Position numbers and translations under genes: made by a program. Shown here piece after piece: positions 37,301 to 51,112 of a stretch of DNA of 64,000 bases. The notes beneath the pieces are model-generated. The model did not search any database and was not told where the DNA came from. It was given only the letters and a program-made list of their open reading frames with translations. The DNA is from Paramecium tetraurelia (Eukaryota; Ciliophora; Oligohymenophorea; Peniculida; Parameciidae). The first letter of the stretch is position 1; every line of letters starts with the position of its first letter. The stretch lies in contig NW_001799533.1 in NCBI RefSeq assembly GCF_000165425.1, positions 358,463-422,462 of the forward strand, read 5' to 3'.

Positions 37301-37342
37301 GCCAAATTAGCCACCCAATAGGTCTTAGAAAATGATGTATGA
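34335..37342 (+). CDS. M1-family zinc aminopeptidase, membrane-anchored
   Basis: 966 aa after four introns (28, 25, 29 and 25 nt), an exact multiple of three. Peptidase M1 hallmarks are all seen: the substrate motif NWGAMENPG, the zinc site [15 protein letters not shown] with NESYADF supplying the third ligand Glu, the upstream [20 protein letters not shown], and an ERAP1-like C-terminal helical domain. One N-terminal hydrophobic segment ([20 protein letters not shown]) follows a short basic start, so it is a type II membrane protein or has an uncleaved signal. It removes N-terminal residues from peptides. ATG 34335 is the only in-frame start that includes the anchor. Confidence 0.94.
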
Positions 37343-37379
37343 GATATAACAGATACAATAATATTAAAATATAATTAAT

Positions 37380-38272
37380 ATGAATACCTCGTTTGAATAA
37401 ATAAACAAATCCCCATTGAATCATTCTGTTTCCAAATAGCTTTACTCTTTCCCAAAAGCCAATCGATTCAAAGAATTCAAGGATACAGCGTAATTCCCCA
37501 TTACCATATATCTAGATGTCCAAACATTTACACACTCCCAAGTATGATGAGCAAACGTGGAGCTGGAATTGGATATGGATAAAAGTCAGACTTGATCTCA
37601 GAAAGCATTACACCAGGCCCAAATAATTATCAAATTAGGACTACTCTCAATACAAGCAATGGTTGGACTATGCCTGTCGGCAGAGATGTATTCATCATTT
37701 AACATTCCAAAGAAAAGCAATAAATATGAAGGTATCTTTCTTGGTTTAATTCAAAAAACCCCAGGACCAGGACAATATGAGTTCCATGAATCTAAGTCTC
37801 CAATCAAATACTCTATGAGAATGAGGACTGAAAGTCATAAGGAAAAAGATAGGAAACCTGGACCGTAAATATATTATTCTACTATTATAAGTGGAGAATA
37901 CAATTTGCCAGAAGCACTAACTGAAAATGGAAAATATTAAATTAGCAAGTTTAGAGAGTAAATTTAATTTTAAAACCAATAGTTCTGGTGCAATCATTCT
38001 CTCTCCACCCAAAGCCTTGAGTTCTCGTTTCTCTCCTGCTCATTAACGCACTCCAGGCCCAGGATAATATCAACACAAAGGAGACATCGATCCCTAAGGA
38101 CTTTATTATTGTTCCAAATTCGCAGACACAAAATCTACAGTCTTCACTAAGGCAAAAAGAGAACTAACTAAAATTAGAATGGAATCTCCTGGTCCAGGAG
38201 CCTATAAATTACCATCAGAATTCGGGTATTATTCATTATAAACTTAGTTTTTATGAAAAATCGATTAAATGA
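37380..38272 (+). CDS. SHIPPO/STPGR-repeat protein (ODF3-like)
   Basis: About 255 aa with introns of 26, 25, 27, 25 and 22 nt; a further 33-nt segment near 37730-37762 could also be spliced in frame. After splicing, Pro-Gly-Pro repeats appear at regular spacing: ITPGPNNYQI, TPGPGQYEF, KPGPGEYNLP (created by the 27-nt splice), TPGPGQYQHKG and SPGPGAYKLPSEFG. These are the STPGR/SHIPPO repeats of ODF3 and related microtubule-inner or outer-dense-fibre proteins, so a ciliary axoneme role is likely. The frame ends FYEKSIK before TGA 38270-38272. Confidence 0.88.
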
Positions 38273-38509
38273 AACTTATATAAATAGTTAATATATATCA
38301 ACATTATATATATTTTATATCTATTAAATCTACAAAATTCCAGATATAACTTCCAATCTTCCACGAAAATGTTAAAAATATGATCAGTAATCTAAATGTG
38401 AATTGGACAATCTCACTAGAAGAGGTATTAATTCAAATGAAAGAATCAATTAACAATGCAACTACATCATTTATAGGCAATTTCATTACAATAAGTATTT
38501 ATTATTTAA
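38273..38509 (+). other. Short stretch with ambiguous + strand coding signal
   Basis: Between convergent genes. Two + frames are open from about 38340: one reads MISNLNVNWTISLEEVLIQM then KESINNATTSFIGNF, the other KIPDITSNLPRKC and on. Both would run into the antisense 3' end of the kinase. It could be an extra exon of the SHIPPO gene or a tiny gene; unresolved. Confidence 0.25.
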
Positions 38510-40050
38510 TCAAAATCTCTTTATTGTTACTTGCTGTTCTTTAAAATACGTATAATTTTGAAACTGATTTTAAGTTATTTCCTATCTAAGTAATAGTGAT
38601 TTTTCTTTTATCAATTCATCTTATGAATCATGATCGGACGAAATCTCCCGAATAAAGTCTTCATCTGATTATTTCATTAATTTGAATGGAGAAGGCAACT
38701 GCTTCTCATGCAACCCTTTCCATGGGAATCCTGAAAACCATGGATGAGTTTAGATCTCTTCAATCCCACTATACCCTAAACGAGCCTGAGGTTTTCTCTG
38801 TAATAATTGATTAATGAAATCAGCTGCTTCCCATGACCAATTAGGAGGAACATCCTGCTTCTTGAGTGATACCTGTTTGGCAATAATAGCATCTCTAATA
38901 TCTCTACGACTTTTGCCTAAGTATGGTCGTTTCCCCATCATAAATTCATAAGCCATAACTCCTAATGCGAAATGATCTACTCCAAAACTATGATTTTATC
39001 TAAACATCACTTCAGGTGCTATTTAATAATATATTATGTTAGTACCCATATATCCAGGAGTACCACTAGTCTCTTAAGAATTCTCGGGTTTCACTATCCT
39101 TGCAATACCAAAATCTGTCAATCTCGGATACCCTTTCTTATCTAGAACAATGTTCTCAGGTTTAATATCTCTATGAATAATCCCATTTCTATGTAGGTAC
39201 TCTAAAGCCAATAGCATACTAGCAATCAGGAACTCTATCAATAATCAAATTATTTATCGTACTTGTATGTTATTCTGAAAACCTACGCATTTTTCCAATA
39301 TGAAATCTAAGATCACCACCTGTTAATAAATCCATTACTAGATACAAATTTTCTCTATCTTGAAAAGCATAATGAATATTTGCAATAAAAGGATGTTTAA
39401 GTTACGACAGTAGATTACGTTCATTCATCACTGAATTGGCAGAATTTTTGGCCAAAACCCTATTAGTTAAAATGAACTTACTTGGCTTTACTCATCTCTT
39501 TCATAGCAAATAGCTTTTGTGATTTAATCATTTCCACCCTCCATACTTTCCCAAATCCACCTTTTCCAAGAACATAATGAAATTTAAAATTACTCCTTCC
39601 AATTTCCGCATCGGTAGTGGGCAATCTTAAAGAATATTAATCCTCAATAAGTCTTGAATTAGGTCTGGAATATATAGAGTTTCTAAAACTCCGTTTTTCT
39701 TGGGATTTTGGAGCTTGGAAAAGCTTCGGTTACTAATCTAACTATAATTGAAATGATTTGCGAGGCAGTTATCTTAATTGAGGACTAGCACTCTTCTTGT
39801 TGCTGGAGAACTCATCTGGTCTTTTTCGTGTTTAACTAAAAGAACCGTCCAATTGAAAGCAAAGATTTGTTTTCCACATTTTTGGTTATTCCTTGGGAGA
39901 TGTTGGAGTTGAAATTGGAATCGGGTTATTAAATGAAGGTAATTTGGAATGGCGACAAGTAAGTATTGATTGATTCTGTTTTACTCGATAGAAACTTGTA
40001 TCTACAGCGTAATTTTGTATAATATTTCTTTGGCCAATCGAATTCTTCAT
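38510..40050 (-). CDS. AGC kinase, STK32/YANK-like
   Basis: 487 aa after introns of 22, 28 and 27 nt. Kinase motifs: [107 protein letters not shown] and [20 protein letters not shown]. The [14 protein letters not shown] block and general layout are closest to the STK32 (YANK) group. An N-terminal roughly 150-residue Ser/Arg/Lys/Gln-rich region is probably disordered and regulatory. The start used is M at 40050; an upstream in-frame ATG at 40140 would add 30 hydrophobic codons that look like untranslated DNA. Confidence 0.88.
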
Positions 40051-40535
40051 TTTAATTAATTTAATATATGCAATCACAACTATTCCATAGGAAATCACTT
40101 TGTTGAATCTATCAAGCATAAAATTCTGAAGAAGTTCCATGGCAGATTAAGAACACTGAGAATTATTAATAAATTTCAAGAAGGACGATATTTAATTATA
40201 ATTTATGATTCCTTATTTAATATCTATATCTATTCAAAATTCACTGAGAATAGAAATGCTACAAGCTAGGAAAATAAGTTTCTTTTGTAATTTTAATACA
40301 GCAACCTAATTACTTCATAATGTTCTTTTATTTTAACTATCATGATATCAGTTTAAATAGCTAGTTTAATGTTCATCTATGATTATAGGACAGTGGTATC
40401 TATTATAGTTTCATTTGAATATAAAATTTGAAATTAGAGGTTTGAATAGTTTTTGTTTATATAAATAGAAATCATAAAAACTTTTTATAAATTTTTAACT
40501 CTTAAGGCATGGATCCAATACTTTAATCACTTTTT
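40051..40535. other. Intergenic stretch
   Basis: About 480 bp between two minus-strand genes, AT-rich throughout. The 5' 90 bp could be coding if the kinase starts at 40140. Beyond that I see no gene or repeat. Confidence 0.45.
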
Positions 40536-41935
40536 TCAATATTTTTCACATAATTACTTGAATTAGTGTATCTATTGACTTGTATTATGATGAGAACTAG
40601 TTTTTCTATGTTAGGATGGAGTCGAAAGTCCTATTATTTCCTGATGCAGTTTTTGCATCACTTTAATGGATTATATGAGTTCTCCCTCATTATCTCCTAT
40701 TCTGGTTGTTAAGATTTTGAGTTTTTGATAGATGCTTTGAGGATCCACTTATTTATTGTTTACTGCTGCAATTACATCCTTTTCTAGCTTCAAAACATTC
40801 TTTTGAACCATCTTGAAGTAGGATTGAATAATCTACACAGAGGCTTATTCTTCAGTTTCTTGTATTAGACCTGTCGAACTTCTTTTGTGTCTGGAGTTGT
40901 CTGATATTTCCTTTGAAGTATTTGAACTATCTTTAGCAATGTCTTTTAATAACTAGTTCTCCTTTTCTTTAATAATTTCACTATATTTTGGAGTTGATAG
41001 TTTCTTTTCTTCTGGAAAATATTATTTATTCTCAAATATTTTGTCAGTTTTACTTTGCTATTACAACTATTATTAATATTATAGTTATTATTGTTATTAT
41101 TATTGTTGCTAGACGAGTTGTGGTTAGACAGGTTTTTTGTTTTCAGTTTATTGAAAGAGTAACTGTGATGCATTTGTTGTTGGAGTTGCAACAGGTGTAT
41201 TGGAATTGGGTTTAAAGAAATCATTAATTTTATTTTATTAAATATTTGATGTATTAGCTTAGGTTTTAGCCTTGCCTTTAAAATATTTAATTTAATACAT
41301 TCAATTGCAATTTCTTATTAAGGTATTTAATAAGATTACTTTTTCTAATGATTTGATTAGGTAGGCTTAGACATTTGCTTACTGGGAGATATTCTCTCAC
41401 TTCCTAAATTAGGTTTCTTTTTATTGAACTGAGAATGATTGAATGCATTTTAGGGATTGTTATGATTAGCTTACACAGAGAGCATTTCACCAATTTTTGA
41501 GGCATTCTTATTATTTGGTTCAGATACTTCTTAAAATTAATAAGCATTGGATTGTCTTCTTCCCAAGATTGCATCTTATTAATTCTTCTAGAGTGAGAAT
41601 TGACTCTAGTTTGAATATGAAACTTACTTCGTTAAGTACTTCTTTTTCCATTTCACTTGAATCTGTAATTAGATATAATTCATTATTTTCAATCAATAAA
41701 TTCTTGATATCATAAGTGTGTGTCAATTTACGACATTTTGGACATTGGATTCTAAATTTATTCTAGATTTGACTATTGTTTAGATTGAAATGAGATACCT
41801 TGTATTTTCTTGGATTTGTATATTGACTCCACATTTCATGCACATGGAATGTGAACATATCAATTGGATTGGATTTTAAGCAGTCATTTTGCATAGCTGA
41901 CAAATAGTAGATGAGTTTGAACTTTTATTTAGCAT
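40536..41935 (-). CDS. RING-finger protein with polyQ tract
   Basis: 442 aa after introns of 26, 22 and 23 nt. The N-terminus holds a RING-like zinc finger, TICQLCKMTAQNPIQLICSH then SMCMKCG and later IQCPKCRKLTH, suggesting E3 ubiquitin-ligase activity. The middle is Asn/Gln/Ser-rich and disordered, with a polyglutamine run around 41060-41115 encoded mainly by TAA/TAG/CAA. The C-terminal third is a coiled coil (LIQETEEQASVQIIQSYFKM, LKILTTRIGDNEGELIQSIK). The combination resembles TRIM-like or ciliate-specific RING proteins; substrates are unknown. Confidence 0.82.
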
Positions 41936-41977
41936 TAACTGATTATTATATTTTAATATTAATATATTGTAATGTGA

Positions 41978-42362
41978 TCATTATGACTTGGTGATTTCTG
42001 TTTTTAAGCCATCGAATGTATCAACAGGAACATGTTGAGCAAGTGTATAATATTTGCCTTTTCCATCATCTTCCTCCTTCTTCTTTCTTTGTAATCTGAC
42101 TCTGATTCTTCTGGGAAGATTTCTGATTCCTCTAGCCCACACTGCCTCATTCAAAGATGGGTCAATTCTGACATCTTCTGTAAGCATATTCTTTCTTGCT
42201 GACAAATCAACTCATTTTCATACCGAAATTAACAATATATGAGACTGCTCTTGGGGCTTTTCTCTTAAATGTTTCCTTGTGAACACCCTTATGAAGATTG
42301 ATTGTGTAATCTCTGCTCACTTCACCTAATGGATTTGGCTTTCCCTTCTCCTTCTTTACCAT
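41978..42362 (-). CDS. RPL31: 60S ribosomal protein eL31
   Basis: 119 aa with one 25-nt intron at 42199-42223. It matches eL31: [76 protein letters not shown] and a C-terminal [19 protein letters not shown]. It lies near the peptide tunnel exit of the large subunit. In the ciliate code the last codon before TGA is TAA, giving a C-terminal Gln. The gene sits 43 bp downstream of the RING gene start on the same strand. Confidence 0.96.
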
Positions 42363-42427
42363 TTCAAATAAATAATTTATTTAATATCTTTAATCAAAAA
42401 AATATATGAAAAAAAAGTTAATTAATC

Positions 42428-43140
42428 TCACAATTGCTGCTTCACCCTTATAGGTCTCATATTACTATTCTTACGTGATTGCAATCTATAATATTCCAAA
42501 CATATACTATAGATTCATACTATTGTTCTGACTCTGCAACTTCTACGTATCATCATCAATCCATCTATATCCTAGAAATATTTCTTGTTGTTCTTAATTT
42601 TGATGATGCGAATACCGTTCATCACTCTCATGACAGACCTTTCATACTCAGCAAACGTACCTTTTTTAGTACTGATTTCAAATATAAATTTCTACGTTTT
42701 AAATGCATTATTGCTTATAATTGATTCTAAGTATACGCCTTTATGTGTTATGGTTATCCTGGAATTCCATTCAATTTTATACGCAAATGGGCAATATTTA
42801 CTGGTTATTGCACTTTTGCATTTCCAATAAATACTCTCTGGGATTACTCCATCTCAATATTATACTTGCTTGTCTCCTTTTTCTTATTTATTAACTAATT
42901 GCTGAAAACAAATTTTTGTTATATTGAATTTCGAAGTGGAGTAGTCTAATGAATTGAAGGATGCACTCTGAGTGGTGAAAGTTGAGGACTCTTTAAGTAT
43001 ACCTTCTTTAAACATAGCCTATCTGACGGCGAAGTTTTTGTAATGCTTGAAACCTAAGTGACTTGTTTTCTTTCACCATCATCAGAATCCATTGATTATT
43101 CAATATCCCAACCTTTAAGTTAATCATTCTATTTATACAT
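42428..43140 (-). CDS. Small basic protein, unknown
   Basis: 214 aa after three introns (23, 23 and 22 nt); the summed exon length is a multiple of three and frames agree across all splices. Starts MYKQNDQLKGWDIEQSMDSD. The N-terminal half is Ser/Thr/Gln-rich and probably disordered. The central part (FIGNAKVQQPVNIAHLRIKL and NAFKTQKFIFEISTKKGTF) looks folded, and the C-terminus is basic (NSNMRPIRVKQQL). No family is recognised. An alternative start at the ATG of MDSDDGERK (about 43091) is possible. It is divergent from DHFR-TS, 106 bp away. Confidence 0.72.
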
Positions 43141-43246
43141 ATAATTATATTCTTAAATTATATTGAATGCAGATAATATTAATTGAATAACAAAAGTTTA
43201 TAAATTGGATATTTTAAATAATAACAAGGGAGGGAATTAAAAAAGA

Positions 43247-44635
<1,389 letters not shown>

Positions 44636-44718
44636 TTTTTACAATTTATCCTTAAAATTTTTATTACAATTCAATTTAAATTAAACTAATTTTTTAATTT
44701 CCTACTTAATCCCTTATA

Positions 44719-46469
44719 ATGTAAATTAACTAATTGCCATCAAATTGCAAGGATAGATTAGCAGATCTGGAAGCTCGTATTCTAAAGAAGCCTAAAGTTG
44801 AAATATTGGAGGCTTTCCAAAGAGGAGATTCTTTTGAGGTTTTTTCTTCTGAAAAGGAGCGCAAATTGCCTACTAAATAATTATCTTTACAAGGAACTCC
44901 TCGTAAGAGTTCTAGTGATCAAACACTCTTTCGATAATTATAAATTACGTAGTTTACAAAGAATATGTAGAGGAAATAAAATTATAATAATAATTTCGAT
45001 TTAAACGTGGATGAATTATAAAATGCTGAGTAGACATTGAAAGAGAAATTAAATGCTATAGCCATATAGGATATCCGCATAAAGGAATTGGAAGCAAGAG
45101 TTACTGAATTGAATTAAGAATTATAAGTATAATAATGTAATAATCAATAGGAACAAAAGGAGCAGCAATTCAAAAGTGAGAATGCAATAAGATAATTTGT
45201 TATAGAAGTAGATTAATATGAGAGAATGCATATGATAATGGAAATAGAGAAAAATAAAGAGAAACTAGGAGAATACTCTTATTAGAGAGAGAAGACTTAG
45301 ATTCAGGAAGTGTGGGTGGATGGAAAGGAAATAAAGCAAATCAAAGAAAAGATTAAATTGATTGAAAACTAGAAAGAAGAAATAGAGAATAAAAAAAAAT
45401 AATTTTAGTTTCAATCTTCTTCTTAATATCTGAAATATGTGTTATTATCTAAAGAATAATCACTATTATAAGAGTAATTAAGTCGCTTGGAAAATGAAAG
45501 ACAAATCTTTATAAAGTAATTAAGGAGATAATATGATGAAGAACATGCTCGATTCAAGAAGATTAATGAGTATAGAACAATAGGAGAAAGATATGTGCTA
45601 TTATAATTACTAGGTAGAGGAGGCTTTAGTGAAGTATATAAGGTATGAAATTTGCTTATTATTTTACTAGGGATATGATTTAAAAGAGCTTAAATATGTT
45701 GCTTGTAAAATACATCAATTGAATCCAGATTGGTCAGTCAATTCAAAATCAAATTATGTTAAACATGCAACAAGAGAGTACAAAGTACATAGGGAATTAT
45801 AACATCCTAATATAGTGAAGTTATATGATTCAGTAGAAATCGATATGAATGCATTTTGTACAGTTCTAGAATATTGCGATGGCTGTGATCTATCAATCTA
45901 TATCAAGAGATACAAGTAGTTTCAAGAAAAAGAAGCCAAATTAATTATCTAATAAGTGTTAAATGCAATCAAATATATTCATTAGAGTAACATTATTCAC
46001 TATGATATCAAACCATAAAATATTTTATTTCATCAAAATGAAATCAAATTATCAGATTTTGGATTATGTAAGGTAGTTGATAATGATAAATCTAAAATGG
46101 AATTGACATCATAAGGTGTAGGCACCTATTGGTATCTTCCACCAGAGTGTTTCCATACCGGGGATTAACCTCCCAATATCTCTAATAAGGTTGATATTTG
46201 GTCTTTAGGAGTAATCTTTTATGAAATGCTTTATGGAGTGAAGCCCTTTGGACATGGATATAGTCAAGAGACTATTTTGAAAGAAAAAGTACTTTGTTTT
46301 CTATTATTTAAAGATTATTTTAAAATCTGAATGTGTAAATTTCCCCGCAAAACCTGTGATTTCTAACGAATGCAAGGATTTTATAAAAGGATGCCTCAAT
46401 TATTCTTAGGCTGAAAGATTTGATATAGTTTAAGCTTGTAATCATTAATACATGTAACAGAGAAAATGA
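44719..46469 (+). CDS. TLK: Tousled-like protein kinase
   Basis: 565 aa with introns 45643-45670 (28 nt) and a 25-nt one near 46285-46311. The N-terminal 280 residues are disordered then coiled coil ([20 protein letters not shown]), as in Tousled kinases. The catalytic domain is clearly [88 protein letters not shown] (HYD instead of HRD, as in TLKs), [27 protein letters not shown] and [20 protein letters not shown]. In other eukaryotes TLK phosphorylates ASF1 and supports chromatin assembly and S-phase progression. It lies 83 bp downstream of DHFR-TS. Confidence 0.95.
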
Positions 46470-46534
46470 AAATAATTATAATAATATATTCTTTATATTT
46501 ATTCATTGAAGATGGCTATTAAGCTATTAAGCAA

Positions 46535-48338
46535 TCAAGGCCAATTTTAAATCTGCTTATCTAAGAAGCTATTTATTCTTTGACCTAAATTTCGAGAGTA
46601 TAATTACCATGAACAGTTGATTTGATTGCTGTGAATTCAGATTGATTCTAATACAAATGATCTGAAATATATTTTAATACATTGTGATCGCTTAGCACTA
46701 AGAATTTCTTTATTACATAATTTGCATATTGATGATTGGATAAAACAACGAAATTGCTTGTGCTATTAAGATATCATATGATATTATGTACTATTGATTA
46801 GGACTTCTGCAAAGTAGCCATTTCATAATAGAAACTAATTCTTGTTTGCCTATGGCTTCCAATGCTCGTTCAACAGTGTTACTGGTAATTTTAAATAGTA
46901 AATGTACCTTGCATATTTATTAATGCTGAGTTGAAAAAACTGTTGTAAAACTAATTGAACTAAATGGAACTTCTCTTGACTTGGAATCCAATATTAGAGA
47001 ATATGTTGTAGTACATAATTGCCATATTCAGTTTAACTTAAAATATTGTAATTTTGGACTGATAATCTAATAATTTTGGTAATCTATTGTTGAGAATATT
47101 GCTAAATAATTTTATGAATGATTTTGCAGCCATAAATTTGTTGTCCCATATAATTGAACTATGAATATAATTTATATGAAATACTGATTCTTCAACTATA
47201 GGGATCATAAATTCCATTTTAAATTTATCAAAGGTTTCAAGCATTTTAAAAATGACATAATTTCCATTCAAATCATATACCAAAGATCGCATATTTGATT
47301 GCAATTGTTATAAGACTAAGATTTGGAGATCATTTCGATTATAGGTGTACTCAATCAATTTCTACATGACTCTGCATCCGAAAGCATTTTTAGATAAATC
47401 ATAGAAATGAGGTTTCAGTTTAGTGAACATTCTCTATTGCAATTTATTATTGGCTATTTTGATAATATAAACAAGTACTGCATTCAAAGATCTTTTATAC
47501 AACATAATTGCCGAATATGTCTTTCTCCACTTGAGGACTAACTCGTTCCAATTTCTACACTATCAATTCCTTTTAATCATTTGATCCTGTCTCCAGCATC
47601 TTCTGCAATTTCCTACTGACTATCTGGTTGCCCCACAATGAATCCTAAGATGGAAAGCAAATTCTTACCACCAGACTTGTTATATACAAATCCATTTCAA
47701 TATCAGGTTCATACATAGGACTATTACAATCCATCAAAGGAGTATAAATGTTTAGAGTAGGTATTTTGTAATCAACAATTGGTATTTTTTGATCCACAAT
47801 CTCTTTGAAGTATTCAGTTTCACTCTTCTCTGAATTCCAGAGTTCCTTGATAAATTTCAATGTCTGGGCATTCATTGAAGATGTGTCTGGCGATTGCTGA
47901 TCTGTATGAGTCTCTAAGTTTTATTCTCCTAATTCCAATTATGGCACTGTCTATTGTGGTTGATAAGTCTTGTGCTTTGGCGATTTCCTAATCTAATCTT
48001 TAGCCACCTTGAAGCTTTGATATTTCTGTTATATATAGAAGAGTAAATCTACTTATAATTTGCATTTATTTTCTTCTTATTCATTTATGGTGTCAATATT
48101 TTCATAATTTTTATGATTCACAACACTCTCCTTTGGTGAAGTGTCCAAAGTTATTTGTTCAAAATCATACGTCAAAGTGTTACTCATAGGAGTCATCATG
48201 CCCAAGTTCCCCAATCTGTAATATATTAAGTTTAGATTACTTCACTTTTTACTAATCACTTAACTGTCCCTCTCCATTTTCAGTTCCTTGAAAATCATTG
48301 GGTAAAGAAGGCAGACTATCACTTAATGTAGTATTCAT
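46535..48338 (-). CDS. Pumilio-family RNA-binding protein
   Basis: 541 aa after seven introns (25, 24, 25, 26, 26, 29 and 23 nt), with an exact multiple of three. The C-terminal 350 residues carry PUF repeats: DSLWGNQIVSRKLQKML, EKDIFGNYVVQKIFECS, SKNAFGCRVMQKLIEYT, DLNGNYVIFKMLETF, QIYGCKIIHKIIQQYS, TEYGNYVLQHILQYW, SINKYASNTVERALEAI and NHQYANYVIKKFLVLS. These bind 3'UTR elements and repress or regulate mRNAs. Several repeats keep the N/S-Y/R-V-Q pattern, but some are divergent, so the RNA specificity may differ. The N-terminal half is acidic, Gln/Thr-rich and disordered. Confidence 0.92.
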
Positions 48339-48889
48339 CTTGGGTGATTAATTTAATAAATCTTTTATATTTTTTTAATTCAAAATCTTCCCTCATTTAG
48401 ACTATTTTTTATGTAATAAAATGGTATGATGTTAAAACATATTATAATTCTTTATTAAATAATTAGTGTAATATTGATCATATTTTCAATCTTGTACTAA
48501 TATGTATAAGTAATGATGTTGAAGTTATCATTCCACTTATCCTTTTATGTTAAAAAATTATCAACAGAATTATGAGTTTATCTGAATCTTAACGATATCA
48601 TAATCTGTCTGTTAATCTAGATTATAGACTGTGTATTATTAATTAACTCAGACTAACTGCTACATAGGTTTATTGTAATAAACTATAGACAGTCTAACAA
48701 AGATTAAATATCTTAGGTATTTGCAATAAGTTTAGAATACTGTTAAAAATGAATCCACTCCCTTTATTATAAGTTAACTTAGCTCTTTTTGAAACATTTG
48801 TTTAAATATTTTAGACTATATTCTTTATATATCTATTGATTTGAATTAAGTCTAATATAATTACAATTATATTAAGAATAAATTAAAGA
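48339..48889. other. Divergent intergenic region with small inverted repeats
   Basis: 550 bp between divergent genes, AT-rich. It contains a 16-nt perfect palindrome-like hairpin, GTTTATTGTAATAAAC (48668-48683). This lies inside a pair of 8-nt inverted arms, TAGACTGT (48625-48632) and ACAGTCTA (48689-48696). No gene is convincing. Confidence 0.5.
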
Positions 48890-49594
48890 ATGCATTATCG
48901 ATCTTAGAATGAATATTTCAAATTTTTTGATATAAAGACGTAGATATCACCAAGATAGATAAAGATAGAAACACTTCCATCTACTAACAGAAAGATATAA
49001 AATTTCTCATTAACGAACAGATCGTAATAGAAAGATTAACAACTTATATATGAGATTGAGGGGAATTCTAAAATTAATCGTTCGACATATAACCATTTCC
49101 TCAACTCCAAAAGCAGAAGACCTACTAGACATCTTCAAAAAAATGGGCTTTTTCAACATGGTATCTTAAAGCAATAATAAAAACCTTTGGAACGTTTGCA
49201 TTCTCAATCATATAGATAAACCTAAAGTTAAAATAAGAATAGAAGTTAAAGAGATATTTTTTTGAATACAAAATTCTTTCTGTCTCCTAAGCATTTGCAC
49301 AAAAAAATAAAACAGGAAACATTTCATTAAAATTATTAAATTGAGAAATAGATTGATCTCCCACCGAAAGAAAAGATTCCCTATTTGCAGATTAGTCAAA
49401 CTGATATTATGCCACTTGTAAATCATAATATCTGTTATAATAACAAAGTAGGAATGAAAAATAAGTATAAAATAATTTCGTATGCAAAAAAAGATGATCC
49501 TCAACTAATCTCATCGAATAGAGATAATGAAAATATCGATGATGATAATTCTGAATTCTATTTGGTGTTATTTAGATCAAAAAAAGAATTATGA
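48890..49594 (+). CDS. Basic protein of unknown function
   Basis: Single-exon frame of 234 aa from ATG 48890 (MHYRSQNEYFKFFDIKTQIS) to TGA 49592-49594. It is rich in Lys, Arg, Gln, Ser and Asn with a strongly basic middle (NRSQRDIFLNTKFFLSPKHL), then a more acidic end (SSNRDNENIDDDNSEFYLVL). It is probably mainly disordered. No domain or family is recognised. Low GC, but codon use resembles the neighbours. Confidence 0.65.
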
Positions 49595-49656
49595 TTATCA
49601 TTATATATAGATTTCTTTTCTTATATTTAATTTTACAATTACCTCAAATAATTTTA

Positions 49657-50976
49657 ATGAAACTCTAGCCAAAATATCCTAACTTCTATAAATTACTCTA
49701 TTGTACAACAATTATTATGCTTTGTTACACCTTTTAAAATGCAGGAAAGAGCATTTCGTATAATATTTATAATTCGGTATTGTTTATTTTATATACAGTA
49801 AGGGCTAACATTCCTATATTCAATGCAGTTTACAATCAATTATTTTATATCCCCTATAGCCTTGTTGTTTATGGATGCAATCATCTCTAGATTATCCATG
49901 AGCACCATACTATATTTAGGAAGCTTCAATGCCTTTGCATTTTTATTAGGTGCTTTTGTTGTATCCTCATGCCAATAAGCAGATTTATTTTATTGCAATG
50001 TAAGCACATTAACACTTGCTATTGCAATTGAAACTCTGTTAGGAGGAGTGGCATCATGTTTACTTTTTGTAGGTTATCCTGTTTATATCAATTCCATTTC
50101 CAATCCTTAGAATAAATCGTATTATTTTGGCATTGGTTATTCCATATATTCAATATCTAGCTTTACAGGAAACACAATTGGTTATTTTACTTCAACAAAA
50201 ATAGAACCATTTTATTATTATTCAATTTTAATAGTAGGATTAGCAATTACATAATTATTCCTCTTTAGAGTAGAAGACTTAAGAGATAGAACTCAGATTG
50301 TTAAACAATCATTTTCGAATATGTTCAAACAACAGATTAAATAACTAAAGAATGCATTTAATAATAAGGATTACTAAGCATTTATTCCATTTCTAATCTT
50401 TTGTAGTATGCTATAGGGTTGCTATTTCACATTTTTACCTGCTCTTTTGAAACATGTACAAGGTGGAATTACTATAAATGAACACACTTTTCTACTTTAT
50501 TTAATTGGCGGGCTTGGAATGATGTTAGGAGGTATATTTGCAGGGAAATTGTCTCAGAAGGCAAATTTATTTATTGTAGGATGGTGTTAAGTTTTCTTTG
50601 CTATTTTATTTGTAATTTTAGCAATGACTTCATATTATTGGAAAATTCTAAACACAACTTATACTACTGGGTTCTTCTGTGGGATTGTATTTACAGGAAC
50701 AGAATCCTTGGCTGCTATGATTACAGGTGTCTTGGTATCAGATAAGAGTTACTACTTTGTTGCAAATGACATATTGATAGTATAAATTTGTTATAATTTT
50801 AGTGCTTAGGAATAGCTCTAACATCGAGTATTTCTTTATTGTTGAGCAAATCTAATTTGTAAGCTATGGTCTATGTGGTAATGATGATTTTGATGTTGAA
50901 TATTGTTTCCCTGATTTATGCATAAAGGATTTTCAAGACTCCTAACAAGAATTCTAAAGTGTAATTACTAAACTGA
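49657..50976 (+). CDS. UNC93-like major facilitator superfamily protein
   Basis: 424 aa with introns 49777-49798 (22 nt) and 50780-50802 (23 nt). The protein is almost entirely hydrophobic, with about 11-12 transmembrane helices (for example GSFNAFAFLLGAFVVSSCQQ, LLYLIGGLGMMLGGIFAGKL, IVGLAITQLFLF). The opening KLLYCTTIIMLCYTFQNAGK and the order of helices match UNC-93-type MFS proteins. The family includes UNC-93 (potassium channel regulator) and UNC93B1 (trafficking chaperone); a transport substrate is not known. The first helix begins after a short cytosolic start. Confidence 0.82.
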
Positions 50977-51112
50977 TAAAAAAAAGAGGAAATTATAGTT
51001 GATTATTTTGATATTGTGATATCAATATATTATATAATTATAAAACGAATAATGCATACGCTTAGAACAAGCTTACTGTTATGTATGTTAATTTATATTA
51101 ATTATGCAGGGT

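Noticed and set aside
48620-48700. Possible tRNA in the hairpin-rich spacer
   Set aside because: No T-loop consensus or cloverleaf can be formed; only short inverted repeats are present.
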